A stretch of DNA of 64,000 nucleotides from Diadophis punctatus similis (taxonomy: Eukaryota > Chordata > Lepidosauria > Squamata > Dipsadidae). Below, one piece after another: positions 34,926-45,929 of the stretch; position 1 is the stretch's first letter, and every line of letters begins with the position of its first letter. Below the pieces are notes generated by a model, which worked only from the letters and a program-made list of their open reading frames with translations, did no database searches and was not told the origin of the DNA. The position numbers were made by a program, and so were the translations under genes. Where the stretch lies: positions 65,911,740 through 65,975,739 of the forward strand of contig JALIGW010000001.1 of the NCBI GenBank assembly GCA_023053685.1, written 5' to 3'.

Positions 34926-35180
34926 TTGGGTGAGGTCAACAGTGGAAAATCCACTATAGCAAACGTTAGTCGCATTTTTTGAGTTCAGATGTGGTTGAAA
35001 ACCACATTGTGCCATGTTTGCTTGAGAGTTGACCAAAATTGGTCTTGGGCTCACACATGGTCAGTCATGATTGAGAAAAGGAGTATAGTAACTTTTGCTC
35101 CATTTTTTATTACGGTAATTACTGTTTGCCAAGTTGAGTAGAAGTGGAATTTTTGTATGTATGTATGCATGTATGTATGT

Positions 35181-35504
35181 CAGAGGTGGGATCCTGCCGA
35201 TGCGGTTAATAGCTGTTGTTTGGCGCAGAGCCGAAGACGCTGCTGCCGTTCACGGAGCGGGAGCTTTCCCCGGGCGCTTTCCCCGCCCGCATGGATGCCT
35301 CCAATTGCGTTCTTTTGCCCTCTGCGCATGCAGAACGCTTTGCGCATGCGCAGAGGGCAAAAGAACGCAATTGGCGGCATCCATGCGGGCGGGGAAAGCG
35401 CCCGGGGAAAGCTCCCGCTCCGCGAACGGCAGCAGCGTCTTCAGCTCTGCGCCGAACAACAGCTATTAACCGCACCGGCAATCAGAGGCAGGAACCCACC
35501 TCTG
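35181..35504. mobile_element. Almost perfect 324-bp palindromic hAT MITE
   Basis: CAGAGGTGGGATCCTGCCGA at the left and GCAGGAACCCACCTCTG at the right. The halves are inverted copies over about 150 bp each, centred near 35340 around TGCGCATGC motifs. Flanked by ATGTATGT on both sides, but it is inserted in an (ATGT)n tract, so the target duplication cannot be proved. Confidence 0.92.
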
Positions 35505-35512
35505 ATGTATGT

Positions 35513-36432
35513 ATGTATGTATGTATACATGCATGTATGCACCATTTTAATCACATTTGTACAGTACAGCTGCCCATCTCACATTGAGTAGTAGCTTAGT
35601 AAAGGCCCTGAGTTAACTTTCTCTAGGGTTAGATTCAGGAAGATAGTCATAAACCAAGGCCTGAGACTCGTCTGTTTGGGTTCAGATGTGGTTGGAAACA
35701 AAAAATCAGACTCTTTCTTCTGTCCACATTAAAGGAGAAATGGGGAGTAAGTGAATTATATAAATTACTAATGTGGTTCTAAGGGAAAGAAAGCCAACAT
35801 GTGGAACATTGTGAAATTTAATCTGACAGTGATGAGGAATCAAAGACTAGAATATAAGCCCTCAAAGAATTATAATGCAGATTTATCATATAAAGGGGAA
35901 ATGAAATCCTTTCCCTTTTCATGTAATTCTCCCTCCTTGGCTAACTTTAAATACATTTGTGTATGTGTGTGAAGACTAGGTAATGTGGAAAAGATTGAAT
36001 GCATTGTAGAGGTAGCTTAAAGTATTTTTCTTTTTGCTATTACAACTTTAAAGTAGTGTTTCCCATTTCCTTCTCACACAGTTTTTACCATGGATGTGAT
36101 CTATGATGTTTCTTTAGCTATGTGATGTATGACATGGTCAGGGGTTGGTATCTGCCTAGTTTTTATTGCCTATTTTAGTTCTTTAATTCTATTGCCTATT
36201 TCAATGGGTTTCCTCCCTCCCTCTCCAATTATTAGCTACCGCCTGCCCCCCTCCAGCCATTTTGGCTTCAGTGTTGAAGACATTAAATGCTTGGCTTTTT
36301 CAGAAGCATCTGTTGACATAATGCCAGGTCAAATCTTACATGGGCTTCTTATATGCACAGGTTTAATGATGGTCTCTTGAAGACGGCTGGATATTTTAGC
36401 GTTCTTATTACTAAATTTAGCAATAACACTAA
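35513..36432. other. Unassigned non-coding sequence
   Basis: Starts within (ATGT)n. A stretch near 35560-35660 (CTGCCCATCTCACATTGAGT ... TTAGATTCAGGAAGATAGT ... ATAAACCA) repeats, with changes, the segment near 34660-34750, suggesting a local duplication spanning the MITE. No gene seen. Confidence 0.5.
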
Positions 36433-36780
36433 CAGCGGCCGGCCGATGATGTAATTTGCGCGCGACACCAGTCCGTCTTCACTGGTCCTTTGTGCGTCGC
36501 CATCTTTTTTTCAGAATTTTTGGGCTTTTTTTGCTTCCTGCGCATGTGCGGAAGCAAAATCTGGTGAGGGGACGCGCGCGTGAGAGAGATTTTGGCAATG
36601 TTTTGCTTCCGCGCATGTGCAGAAGTAAAAAAATCACCAAAATCACGCACGCGCGTGTGTCCCCTCGCGAGATCTTGCTTCCGTGCATGTGCAGAAGCAA
36701 AATCGCACAAGGGGCATGAACGAAACGTGGAGATGCACGCGCAGCGCACCGGTAGCAACTTCGAGAGCAACCCGCCCCTG
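36433..36780. mobile_element. hAT-type MITE, left end truncated
   Basis: The interior (GGCCGATGATGTAATTTGCG, TTGCTTCCGCGCATGTGC) and right end (AGAGCAACCCGCCCCTG) match the copy at 15190, but the first about 55 bp are missing and no target duplication is seen. Confidence 0.75.
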
Positions 36781-37203
36781 GGCCACTTCATTTATTTATT
36801 AAACTATTATTAAACTATTTTAAGTTTAACAAATTTAAATTTAATCGAGAAACTTACTCTTAATTGACGATGATGATAGTGCCCAGGCTTAATTTATTAT
36901 CATTCTCTTCTCCCCGGTAGCCCCTCTCTCATTTCATTCCTCTCTGTTCAGGAGAGGCTGGTGGGGAAAAAGGATGTTGCAAGAGACAGTGGGCCAAAAA
37001 CATTTATGTAGTTCAGCGGTTCTCAACCTGTAGGTTGCGACCCCTTTGGGGGTTGAATGACCCTTTCACAGGGGTTGCCTAAGACCATCGGAAAACATAT
37101 ATTTCCGATGATCTTAGGAACCGAGACACTGCTCCTCTATCCGTCTGCAGGCGGGTCCACCCACATGCAAATAGACTATTGCAAAAAAATAATAATACCT
37201 GTA

Positions 37204-37381
37204 CCATGGAAACTTCTGAGCATGCGCGGAAGCCAAATTTCCGGCACTGCGCATGCGTCGCCATCTTGCTTTTGCCTTTCTTTTTGCAATTTTTTTTTTA
37301 AAATTGGCATTGTGCATGCTTGAGCACGCAAAGTGCAGGAGGAAGCGAACCAGCAGCGAGGTAAGTTAGAACCCACCCCTG
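37204..37381. mobile_element. Right half of a hAT MITE nested in the hAT element
   Basis: GAGCATGCGCGGAAGCCAAA through GAGGTAAGTTAGAACCCACCCCTG, matching the right half of the copy at 29647. No left terminus is present. Confidence 0.7.
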
Positions 37382-37464
37382 AGTTTCCTAATAATTTTAT
37401 TATTTTATGGTTGGGGGTCACCACAACATGAGGAACTGTATTAAGGGGTCGCGGCATTAGGAAG

Positions 37465-37645
37465 GTTTGTATTTGTATTTGTTTATTTGTCAAGCATATA
37501 TGATTATAAGCAAAGTAGAAACAGTAAAACATGATAGAATATATATGTAATAGTACAAGCATAAGAATAAAAGAGGTATGAATATATGGGTACATTAGGA
37601 CAGGAACGGTAGGCACAATTGTGCGCTTATGCACGCCCCTTAAAT
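37465..37645 (-). mobile_element. LINE 3' end nested in the hAT element, antisense
   Basis: Minus strand carries AAGGGGCGTGCATAAGCGCA, CCTACCGTTCCTGTCC and TTGACAAATAAACAAATAC, the same 3' UTR as the sense copy ending at 39025. Confidence 0.82.
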
Positions 37646-37669
37646 CAGTTGAGAACCACTGATGTACTT

Positions 37670-38599
37670 GAATCCTTCATTTATCCCATTACTCTCAATT
37701 TATCTTCTATGAATTCTACAACCAACAGTTCCTTACCTCTGACATGGCTAAGTGGCACTTCTTTAATGCACATTGCCCCTGATCCGATCCATGCATATGC
37801 CTCAGTTTAATGAGACTGTGCAAAAGCCCAAGATCAGCCTGATTTGAACAGTGGAAAGTCTGTGTTGATTAGTCTCATCCACCCTGACACCCTTCCAATG
37901 TTGGACTACAATGTCCATGTTGCCAGCTAGCACGTCAGTAGTCCTGCTGGCTAAAGTTGACGGCATTTACAGACTTACACAGCCTAAGGGCAGTGAGTTG
38001 GGGAAAAGTGTGGCATGCGTTTTTCAAAGAACATGCTTGTGTTCTAATCATATCCCGTAGGCTTTTATTGTTTATCTTTAGGATTTTCTCCTAAGTGGGC
38101 TTCCAGAAGAATGTGGCTGCTGGATTTACTGCTATGCAGTACCTTTCTGGTTCTGCTATTGCTGGACAAACAATGAGATTTAAGCAAATGTATGAATGAA
38201 AGCAATTACGATATCACCAGGCAAGGCATTTTAAAAATATCCAAGTGTGATTAAAAGCCGGCTATAAATAAACAAGTAGCTCTCATGTGAAGTGGTTGCG
38301 CTTAAAGGCATCTGGAGGACACAATGGAAAGAAAAGCCTTTTCTAGATATGGCAGCAGAAAAATGTCTTGCAGGGCTCACACTGTAAGCAGAGATAACGT
38401 GTGGGCTCCACAAAAAACAAAGGGCATGAATGTGAAGATTATCATATTATCAGTGATGGGTGTGCATGTGTAAGGCCTTGGAACTAAGTGTAGAGAAACA
38501 ATAAAATATTTGATAATCTTGTTAGATGGTTAGGAGTTCAAGATAACATAAAATCATACTTTTTCTCCAAAGAACCCTCAAGAAGAGCTATGCTGATGT
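37670..38599. other. Unassigned non-coding sequence
   Basis: No exon or repeat recognised. Confidence 0.4.
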
Positions 38600-39025
38600 C
38601 AGCCCCACTTAGGTAGATCAGAAAGAAATTCAACTCCACAAGAAGGAATACTTCTTATATTGCAACAATACACGAGCACACAATAGATTCAAACTCAATG
38701 TAAACCGCTCGAAACTTGACTGCAGAAAATACGACTTCTGCAACAGAGTGGTTAATGCCTGGAACTCGCTACCTGACTCTGTGGTTTCTTCCCCAAACCC
38801 CAAAAACTTTAACCTTAGACTGTCTACAGTTGACCTCACCCCATTCCTAAGAGGTCTGTAAGGGATGTGCATAAGCGCACCATCGTGCCTACCGTCCCTG
38901 TCCTACTGTCCTATTGTCTAAATTTATCTATGCATACTTTGCTTTTGTTTATGTTTATATCATACCTGTTATCTTGTACACGTGTTGACAAAATAAATAA
39001 AATAAATAAATAAATAAATAAAAGA
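38600..39025 (+). mobile_element. Non-LTR retrotransposon 3' end with C-terminal coding remnant
   Basis: The plus-strand frame from about 38640 reads AHNRFKLNVNRSKLDCRKY, then NRVVNAWNSLPDSVV and TPFLRGL before a stop. The AWNSLP motif is typical of the end of CR1/L2/Rex-group polyproteins. The 3' UTR (GGGATGTGCATAAGCGCACC, GTTGACAAAATAAATAAA) and (TAAA)n tail follow. Clade uncertain. Confidence 0.8.
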
Positions 39026-39063
39026 AGGCTGTAACTGAGATTGGCTGTAATAACAGAATCTTG

Positions 39064-39092
39064 TAAGCCCTCCTCCTCCTCCTCCTCCTCCT
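39064..39092. repeat. (CTC)n short microsatellite
   Basis: Nine CTC/TCC units. Confidence 0.9.
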
Positions 39093-39099
39093 GGAGGCA

Positions 39100-41200
39100 T
39101 CTGCCTGAATTGCTTCCAAATGTGAACTCACTGTTCTGGCCTTCAAAAATATTTTTGCCACTTTTGCTGACCTAACAGTTCTTGCATATTTCTTTCAAGC
39201 TCATCTTGTTTACTCTCTACATCACAGGATTGGCACTTTTATCAAAACCATAACAGTGTTGCAACATAGCAAAACAAACTTTTATACATGCATGCAACTG
39301 TCACAACGTAGGGACACTGCATGCATCACAATGACCAATCCTGCTTTCAGTATTTTCCCTGAAGATTTTCTCTGCAGATGACACTGCCCACAAGAAAGAT
39401 TGAATTGAGAGACAAAGATTTACTCAAGATGACTCCGTGAGATTCCCTTGCTGAAGGTGGACTTGAACCCGGGTTTCTTAGCTCGTTTCCACATCATATC
39501 GCTTCCCAACCTCAATTCCTCATGAAACAATTTGACACCAATCATGATTACTGTAATTTCTGTAGGGAAATCATCTTAATTCTTCTTCTAGTAGGCAGCA
39601 CAATATAGGAAGCCAATAAAAGTTTAGCAGTAGTTGCCAAAGACAAAGTGCAATAGTTGTCACCTTGTCAGCATCTATGTCAGACCTCCAAAGAAAGTCT
39701 TGGAGCAACAAAAACTCCCTAATCTGTTTTCCAAACAAATGGGAGATGAAATCATTTCTAGTAGTCCCCAATTCCCCACATCTATTGTAGTGTATGAATT
39801 ATTTTACTTTATCTTGTTTATATGTAGTTGTAGATTAAAAAAAACCTATTAAAATACAAAGTAGAGAGCACATAAACCCTGCTTAGAATGGGACTGGATT
39901 ATGACCAGATCCAGGAACTTCTAATAGTAAATTAAAGAATTCAGCAGTTTTTCTGGGAATGTTGGAATATTGAGGATTGCACATTTGTAACTTGTGTGCA
40001 TTTGTTTAAACAGTTTACAAAACAACTCACACCTCTGAGCAGTTGCTATGAAGGGAATTTCTTGCCTCCAAACACATTCTTCCCTTGTTACATTTAAGGA
40101 TCTTTCAACACCCATAATGGCGAAATAACCACATATCCATATTTTTACTACCAAACTCTCCAGAGTTTAAAATAAGACTCTCTGGAACCCAAGGCAAACT
40201 TCTCAGATGGGTCCTCGAATGGTAAGACAGTTCTGTCAAGCCTCTCCTGCAGGTGGCAGAGATTGAGGGCAGAGGGAGAACCACATGGATGCTTTTTCCT
40301 CACCCCATGAGAAACGCAGGAGAAGAACTGAGTCCTAATGCCAGGACTTCTGAAGATGCCATCATTTGATTGGACACCCCCCCTGCCCCTTTCCTTGATT
40401 CCAGATGATCCAATTGGTCAGAGGAGGAGAAGGAGTTGATTACCCAGCTGCTGCCTGAGGAAGCAACTTACTTAGAAATGGCAGTGGCAGTGGGGGAAGA
40501 AGATAGTCAGCAGCAGCTTCTCCCTCCTCCCTTCCTTCCACACTGTTCCTCTATTACTGTATAGCTTCAGATTGAAAGTGTGAGGTAAATGCTGGAAAAG
40601 GAAAAGAATCCCATCCACACTTGCAAGTACAGAGAGAGCTGTACTTTCTGTTGTCACTATTTGTATAGCCATGCACCATCTAATCATGGTTCTACATTGC
40701 TATGTACATGGAAAAAAAGAGAAACATGTATATAGACTGATAGCAGGAATGGGATACTAATGCAGGTGGGGAACAAAAAATAGTCCACAGAGTCCAGGAG
40801 GCAGGATTAGGTAGAGTTCTGACTAGTGGGAAACCAGCTTTGTGTGTGTGTATTTTCTTTCTGCAGAGTGGCCACCAGCTTTGGCAACCAAGCTACCTAG
40901 CTTAGTTGCCACTAGTAAAATATTCATATCCATAGTGAGGACATTTCTGAAGGCTCTGTTTCAATTTACAATATCTACTCTACTTATTGACATACTGTAC
41001 AGTACTTCATCTCTGTTATGTCTAATTCAGCCTTCCTCAAACTATTGTCATGCTTCCAGGAACACGTCCTTTGGTGACAAGTGGCTGCCAGGACAGCAAC
41101 ATCAATGCCAACATGAAACGCTACCCATGCCATCTCTGCGTCTTGTGACCTGTACGGAACTCATTTAATCATCATTTTGAGGATTTTCCTAAACAGACTA
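39100..41200. other. Unassigned non-coding sequence
   Basis: No exon or identifiable mobile element. C run at 40376-40384. Confidence 0.4.
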
Positions 41201-41203
41201 GAG

Positions 41204-41455
41204 CAGTGATGGCGAACCTTTTAGGGCCCAAACTGCAACCCAAAGCCCACTTATTTATCGCAAAGTGCCAACCTGTTCTTCCTAATGACCTGGTGGGCGT
41301 GGCTGGGGTTGTGGTCATGTGACTGAGTGGGCGTGACCAACTCTACATCAGTCATGTGGTGCCTGTATGAGACAGGCAGGGTTGGGGAGGGAATCCTGGG
41401 GTCTTTGATGGGTGGGGCAGAAGAGGGTGGGTGGGAGGAAAGAAAGATCCAACCT
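41204..41455. mobile_element. Left end of a hAT element, right end not found
   Basis: CAGTGATGGCGAACCTTTTAGGGCCC followed by GGTGGGCGTGGCTGGG and GTCATGTGACTGAGTGGGCG. A matching terminus AAGGTTCGCCATCACTG is not seen before or after the adjacent (TC)n array. Confidence 0.6.
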
Positions 41456-41460
41456 CTCTC

Positions 41461-41556
<96 letters not shown>

Positions 41557-41572
41557 AGAGAGAGAGAGTGAG
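41455..41572. repeat. (TC)n followed by (TG)n and (GA)n
   Basis: About 90 bp of almost pure TC dinucleotides with one TTTC break, then TGTGTG and GAGAGA. Confidence 0.97.
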
Positions 41573-41593
41573 CACACCACCGTCAGCTCTGAT

Positions 41594-43275
41594 ACATTTT
41601 AGAATAACAGGCGATATCTACTACATTCTCCTAGAACTTCTCCAGTTTACAGATCAAGAATTCATACTAGCATGAATGCCCACGTGGCACATGAACTGAT
41701 GAACTCATGATGAAATTTGTGTGCTTCTCCACACAGAAGTGGCTCCCTCATCTAGAGCTAAGGTGGTGCTAAAAGACTCTGTATCTTCACATTGCTCCTA
41801 CTCCACTGCAGCATACAACCTATCACCATAAGACACTGATGTACAGATGCAACTGGGAAATCCTTTTTGCCATTCTTTAAGATGCACACATTATTAAGAA
41901 AATGGATGAAATGTTTGTATTACTGTTGCTAATAGCTACCTAAATACAACATTGGTATCCCAAGAGGCTAGAGTTCTTTGGGGAAGAGTCCCTTAAGAAC
42001 CCTCCCCCAATACCACATCCCTCTTCCTATCCATTTCTGCCTTCCTTACAGTAGACTCCAAATCCACTCTCCGAAGATAAGGCATAAGGCATAAGTGGGG
42101 CACAGTGGTAAGAGTATTCCTTCTGCCAATCACGTAAACTGTCCAAGAGATTTGGCATATGAGCAGGAGACTATATCTCCTCTCAGCATTACTCAGGTAG
42201 TATCATCCAGTAGCATGGCTGAGCAGGGGTCCTTGGTGCTTTCTGAGCTTGGTTGTTTGGTTGTCAGGACTAGCACTGACGATGTTACCTAGTTTGGGTA
42301 ATGAAACATCTGCAAGAAAACAGGCAAGTTTAGAGAGCACCAAGGACCCTTCATTTCAACTATTGAACTGCAAATATTCTCCTTTATTGCTGTGCAGGAC
42401 AAGTCAAAGAAAGAGCTCTGAAAGTCTATGATGCTGCAGCACCTGGCATATTCAACAGGCCTTCCTTGGGCCCTTATGCTGGTGAGGCATTGCCAATAAA
42501 GATCGAGACAATAGAAATTCTAACTGAGTTAGAAAGGCTTTATACTTCAGCCACACAAAGATGGATCCCAAATGTAATAACAGGTAAGAAATGCTGATGG
42601 GGAATCAATCATAGACTGGATCTGTAGTTGGAGCCTGTTCACCAACAGAATTTGAAACAAAGAGCAGTGAAATAGAACCTTTCCCAGAGATACTCAGAGG
42701 AGATAGTTTGGGAGATACTCAGAGGAGTAAACTAAGGGAGAAAAAAACTTTGCATGGTCAGAGGCAAAGGGACAGAGGAAGGTGGACCTTAGCAGAAAGA
42801 GAACAGTGCTCAGTACTGGTCATAGCTTTCTACCCAAGGAGGAATGCCTTTGAGAAAGTGGTGAGCTTGTTCTTCACTGGCCCAAACAACACTTTCAAAA
42901 TCTGAAAGAGTGAATTGGACCCACTGTCCAACACTGAGCAGCCATTACTTGAGGAAGGAAGTGTTTGAAAGGAAAGGAGACTGGTGAGTATGTGTTCGCT
43001 GGAGATGGGGGAGGGAGGGAGGGGGAGAGAGAGAGAGAGGATGGAGAGAGTGGGATTGAGGACAAAAATATCCTCAGGAAGGAAGAAGGTGGCTCACACC
43101 ACTTTAACTCTAGATGAGTGAGCCACTTCTGTGTGGAGAAGCACACAAATTTCATCATGAGTTCATCAGTTCATGTGCCACGTGGGCATTCATGCTAGTA
43201 TGAATTCTTTATCCGTAAACTGGAGGGAGAAGTTCTAGTAGAATGTAGTAGCTATCGCCTGTTATTCTAAAATGT
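41594..43275. repeat. 1.68-kb unit bounded by about 175-bp inverted repeats
   Basis: The left arm (41594-41770) starts TACATTTTAGAATAACAGGC and runs to TCTAGAGCTAAGGTGGTG. The right arm (43100-43275) is its inverted copy with a few differences and small indels. The ends have TA at the junction, compatible with a Tc1/mariner-like insertion, and the length fits that group. I could not find a transposase frame, and the interior includes a Penelope-like fragment at 42225-42385. Confidence 0.65.
42225..42385 (+). mobile_element. Penelope-like element fragment, partly self-inverted
   Basis: TAGCACTGACGATGTTACC, GGGTAATGAAACATCTGC and GAGAGCACCAAGGACCC match the repeat seen at 51600-51760. Just upstream (42224-42254) is GGGGTCCTTGGTGCTTTCTG, the inverted copy of the same 3' segment. 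Assignment to Penelope-like elements rests on the CTGAYGA...GAAAC hammerhead-like core. Confidence 0.5.
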
Positions 43276-43276
43276 A

Positions 43277-44535
43277 TTTTTGTTGGTCCAAGTACTTACC
43301 AGATGCATTGAACTACAATTCCCATAGTTGTAGATAGTTGAAATACACTGCAACCTTGTGTGGATGTAACCAGATTGCAGAAGTTTAGAATCATGTATAT
43401 GCAAACGATCATGAAAAAATGTGCTTTTGTTTTCACAATTAAGCTGTTCAATTTTTTTCAGTGAAGCAACAAGTAATCCCAAAGAGCAGGCAGTTTTAAT
43501 CCCTACTTGAAGGGATTTAAGAGCAATCCACCATGAAGTAGCTGACCACCACCATAGGCATGGGTACAAACCGCAATGATGACAAGTGCCTCATGACAGC
43601 ATTGTGCAAGGCACAAATCATGAAATTTGCAAATGACATAATTTATATCAAAGGTATGACGACATCAATGTGCACATGATGACAGTTGCTCTCCTTGCCC
43701 CCTGGATGCCCATATTCCCCCATTGCTCTATTAGTGTTTCTCTACCAAAAAAGTCTATGCAGATACTCCCATCGCCAAATCCTGCTTTTCCAATGACAGA
43801 TAAAACAGGTCACAACCACAATTGGAAGGGCAAAGCTGCATCATCAAACATGTATTGGGGTGGACTGTTGGGGCCAAAGCAAGCCTCTTTTGCCCATAGA
43901 TAACACAATAAATGGCAGCAACAAGCCATGAACAGAACTGTTTTAGCCACATGATTCAACCAAGAAGGGCAATAACATTATATATGGTTTGAGGATCACT
44001 CTGAATCTTTGTTATTGTTCCACTGCCTATGCAATCTTACATTTAATGTCATGAGTCAGACACAAGACAGGACGCACATCGTGAGTGAACAAACACCGAC
44101 AGTTCTTCTCTTCCATCAGCTGAAACTCATCAGCAGGGATCCAAGGAAGAAGGCAGCCAAAGGCTGAGATTTATTTTAAGAAAATCTGTTCTGCTTTGAC
44201 TGATCAAACTCCTGCTATATAATCCTTCATAAGGCCTTAAAAACCCTCTAAGTTTCCAAAACCAATTAGCACTGCAGCTCGGAGATCTGTCTTTGAGGAA
44301 TGCTGCACTATTTGTGGAATGCAAGCTGACCAAATTCTTGGGACAAACAGCATTATTGTGGTTGTGTAGCTCTTTCTCAATACTATACTGTATTTCTGTG
44401 AGGGCTTCCATTAGAAAGTTGTTTTTGTTTTTCTCTATTCACACCTGTACCTCAGGAGACCTGTAGAAATCAGCTTTCTACAATCTAATATCTTCGCTTT
44501 ATGAGAAAGAAGAACTGGCTGCAAATTTTGGACGC
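43277..44535. other. Unassigned non-coding sequence
   Basis: No exon or repeat recognised. A 93-codon minus-strand frame at 44130-44411 has no identifiable relative. Confidence 0.4.
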
Positions 44536-44539
44536 TGTA

Positions 44540-44622
44540 ATCCATTTGTTGTACGCCGCCCTGAGTCCTCAGGGAGTAGGGCGGCATATAAGAACACTAA
44601 ATAAATAAAATAAATAAATTTC
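44540..44622 (+). mobile_element. LINE 3' tail (CCGCCCTGAGTCC type)
   Basis: TTGTACGCCGCCCTGAGTCC, AGGGCGGCATATAAGAAC and an (AAAT)n tail. This is a common squamate LINE terminal segment; an inverted relative lies inside the MITE at 29647. Confidence 0.65.
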
Positions 44623-45511
44623 ATCCAAAAGACATCTAGAAGGCATCCCCAAGCACTCTTCCATTCCTAGGATTAGAGTGTAATATCTGAGTCCCAAAAT
44701 ATGATGATAATGTTATGAGTGTTTTCAAAAAACGACTGCAGGAAATATAGTCAGACCCCAAAATACCATTCACTTCACCAGAAGTAAAACTGGTGAGGCC
44801 ACTTCCTGCTACCTGCTCTCTTAGTAATCCCAGATGCTACTTTCCACCACTAAAATAATTTAAAAAAAAAACACCTTTCAGGGTTTATGTTCTAGTTTTT
44901 AAGTGTTTTCGGATCAATTTTACATCTGTATTCACAAGAGAGAGGCATTTTTGTAATGAACTGTAAGACTGTATGATTTGGAACTTTGCTTTGCAATGTG
45001 CCTGCTTTTCATTTATTTTCAAAAATTAAAATGGTGTAATCAAAACATATTAGATAGGGAGACTATCATGGAGGTGTTTACAGGCACAAAAAATGCCCCC
45101 CGTTGCATGTATATGCTTGCAAACACAGATAACTGTTTGACTCAGTCTAGCAGAGTTTCAAATATTCCCATATTCTCATCTTATTAATTTATACTACTTC
45201 CTATTTACACACTTTTATTTCATTATTAGGTGGACATGCAACTCTCATGTGACTCTCTGTAATTTTGTACATAACTCTAACTTTTAAAAATATCTGCTGC
45301 ACAATAATATGCCTCTTCAACTTTTAACTTCCAGAGACGCCTTCGAATTTGTTTTTCTTAGAGGCAAAACAAAACTTCTCCAAAAATGTATTTCATTAAG
45401 CAATATAGACAGAAGGCCTTATATTTAATCATCTTATAGTAGAAATATGCTCTGGTAGCACAATTCTTCCATCGTGACTTTACCTTCATGTCACACCCAG
45501 CACATGAAGAC
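44623..45511. other. Unassigned non-coding sequence
   Basis: AT-rich with no recognisable feature. Confidence 0.4.
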
Positions 45512-45519
45512 ATCCCTAG

Positions 45520-45707
45520 CAGTAGTGGGTTCTAAAACCCTTTGCTACCGGTTCGCACTCGCGCTTGCTCACACGCGCAACACTTCTGCGCATGCGCAGA
45601 AGCATCCCGGGTGGGTGGGTGGAGCATCCCGGGCGGGTGGGCAGAGCCTCCCGCACTGGCGCTACCGGTTCTTAGAACCAGGCCGAACCGGGAGCAACCC
45701 ACCGCTG
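45520..45707. mobile_element. hAT-type MITE, TSD ATCCCTAG
   Basis: 188 bp, CAGTAGTGGGTTCTAAAACC to GAGCAACCCACCGCTG, with ATCCCTAG perfectly duplicated at 45512-45519 and 45708-45715. Shortest complete member of the family seen here. Confidence 0.93.
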
Positions 45708-45929
45708 ATCCCTAGCTGTATTGGAGTCCCCTTCTTCTCCTCATATGGCCAAAGGGAGCCTTATGGTTTTAAAAAATGTGTTAGACTAGGCTTTGTCATC
45801 TTCCCATTAACTGGGGGAGGGAAGTCAGATGACTGGCAGTGACCGGGAAGAGGGGTAATAAAAAAAATATACGGATTGATAAGACAGCATGCACATTTGT
45901 GGTGGAGTGGAGCTCAACAAAGGTTAATG

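Larger units (their letters stand above)
37014..37661. mobile_element. hAT (Charlie-like) element carrying two later insertions
   Basis: Starts CAGCGGTTCTCAACCTGTAG and ends CAGTTGAGAACCACTG. Flanks ATGTAGTT and ATGTACTT agree at 7 of 8 bases. It is interrupted by part of another hAT MITE (about 37204-37381) and by an antisense LINE 3' end (about 37465-37645). Confidence 0.85.
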
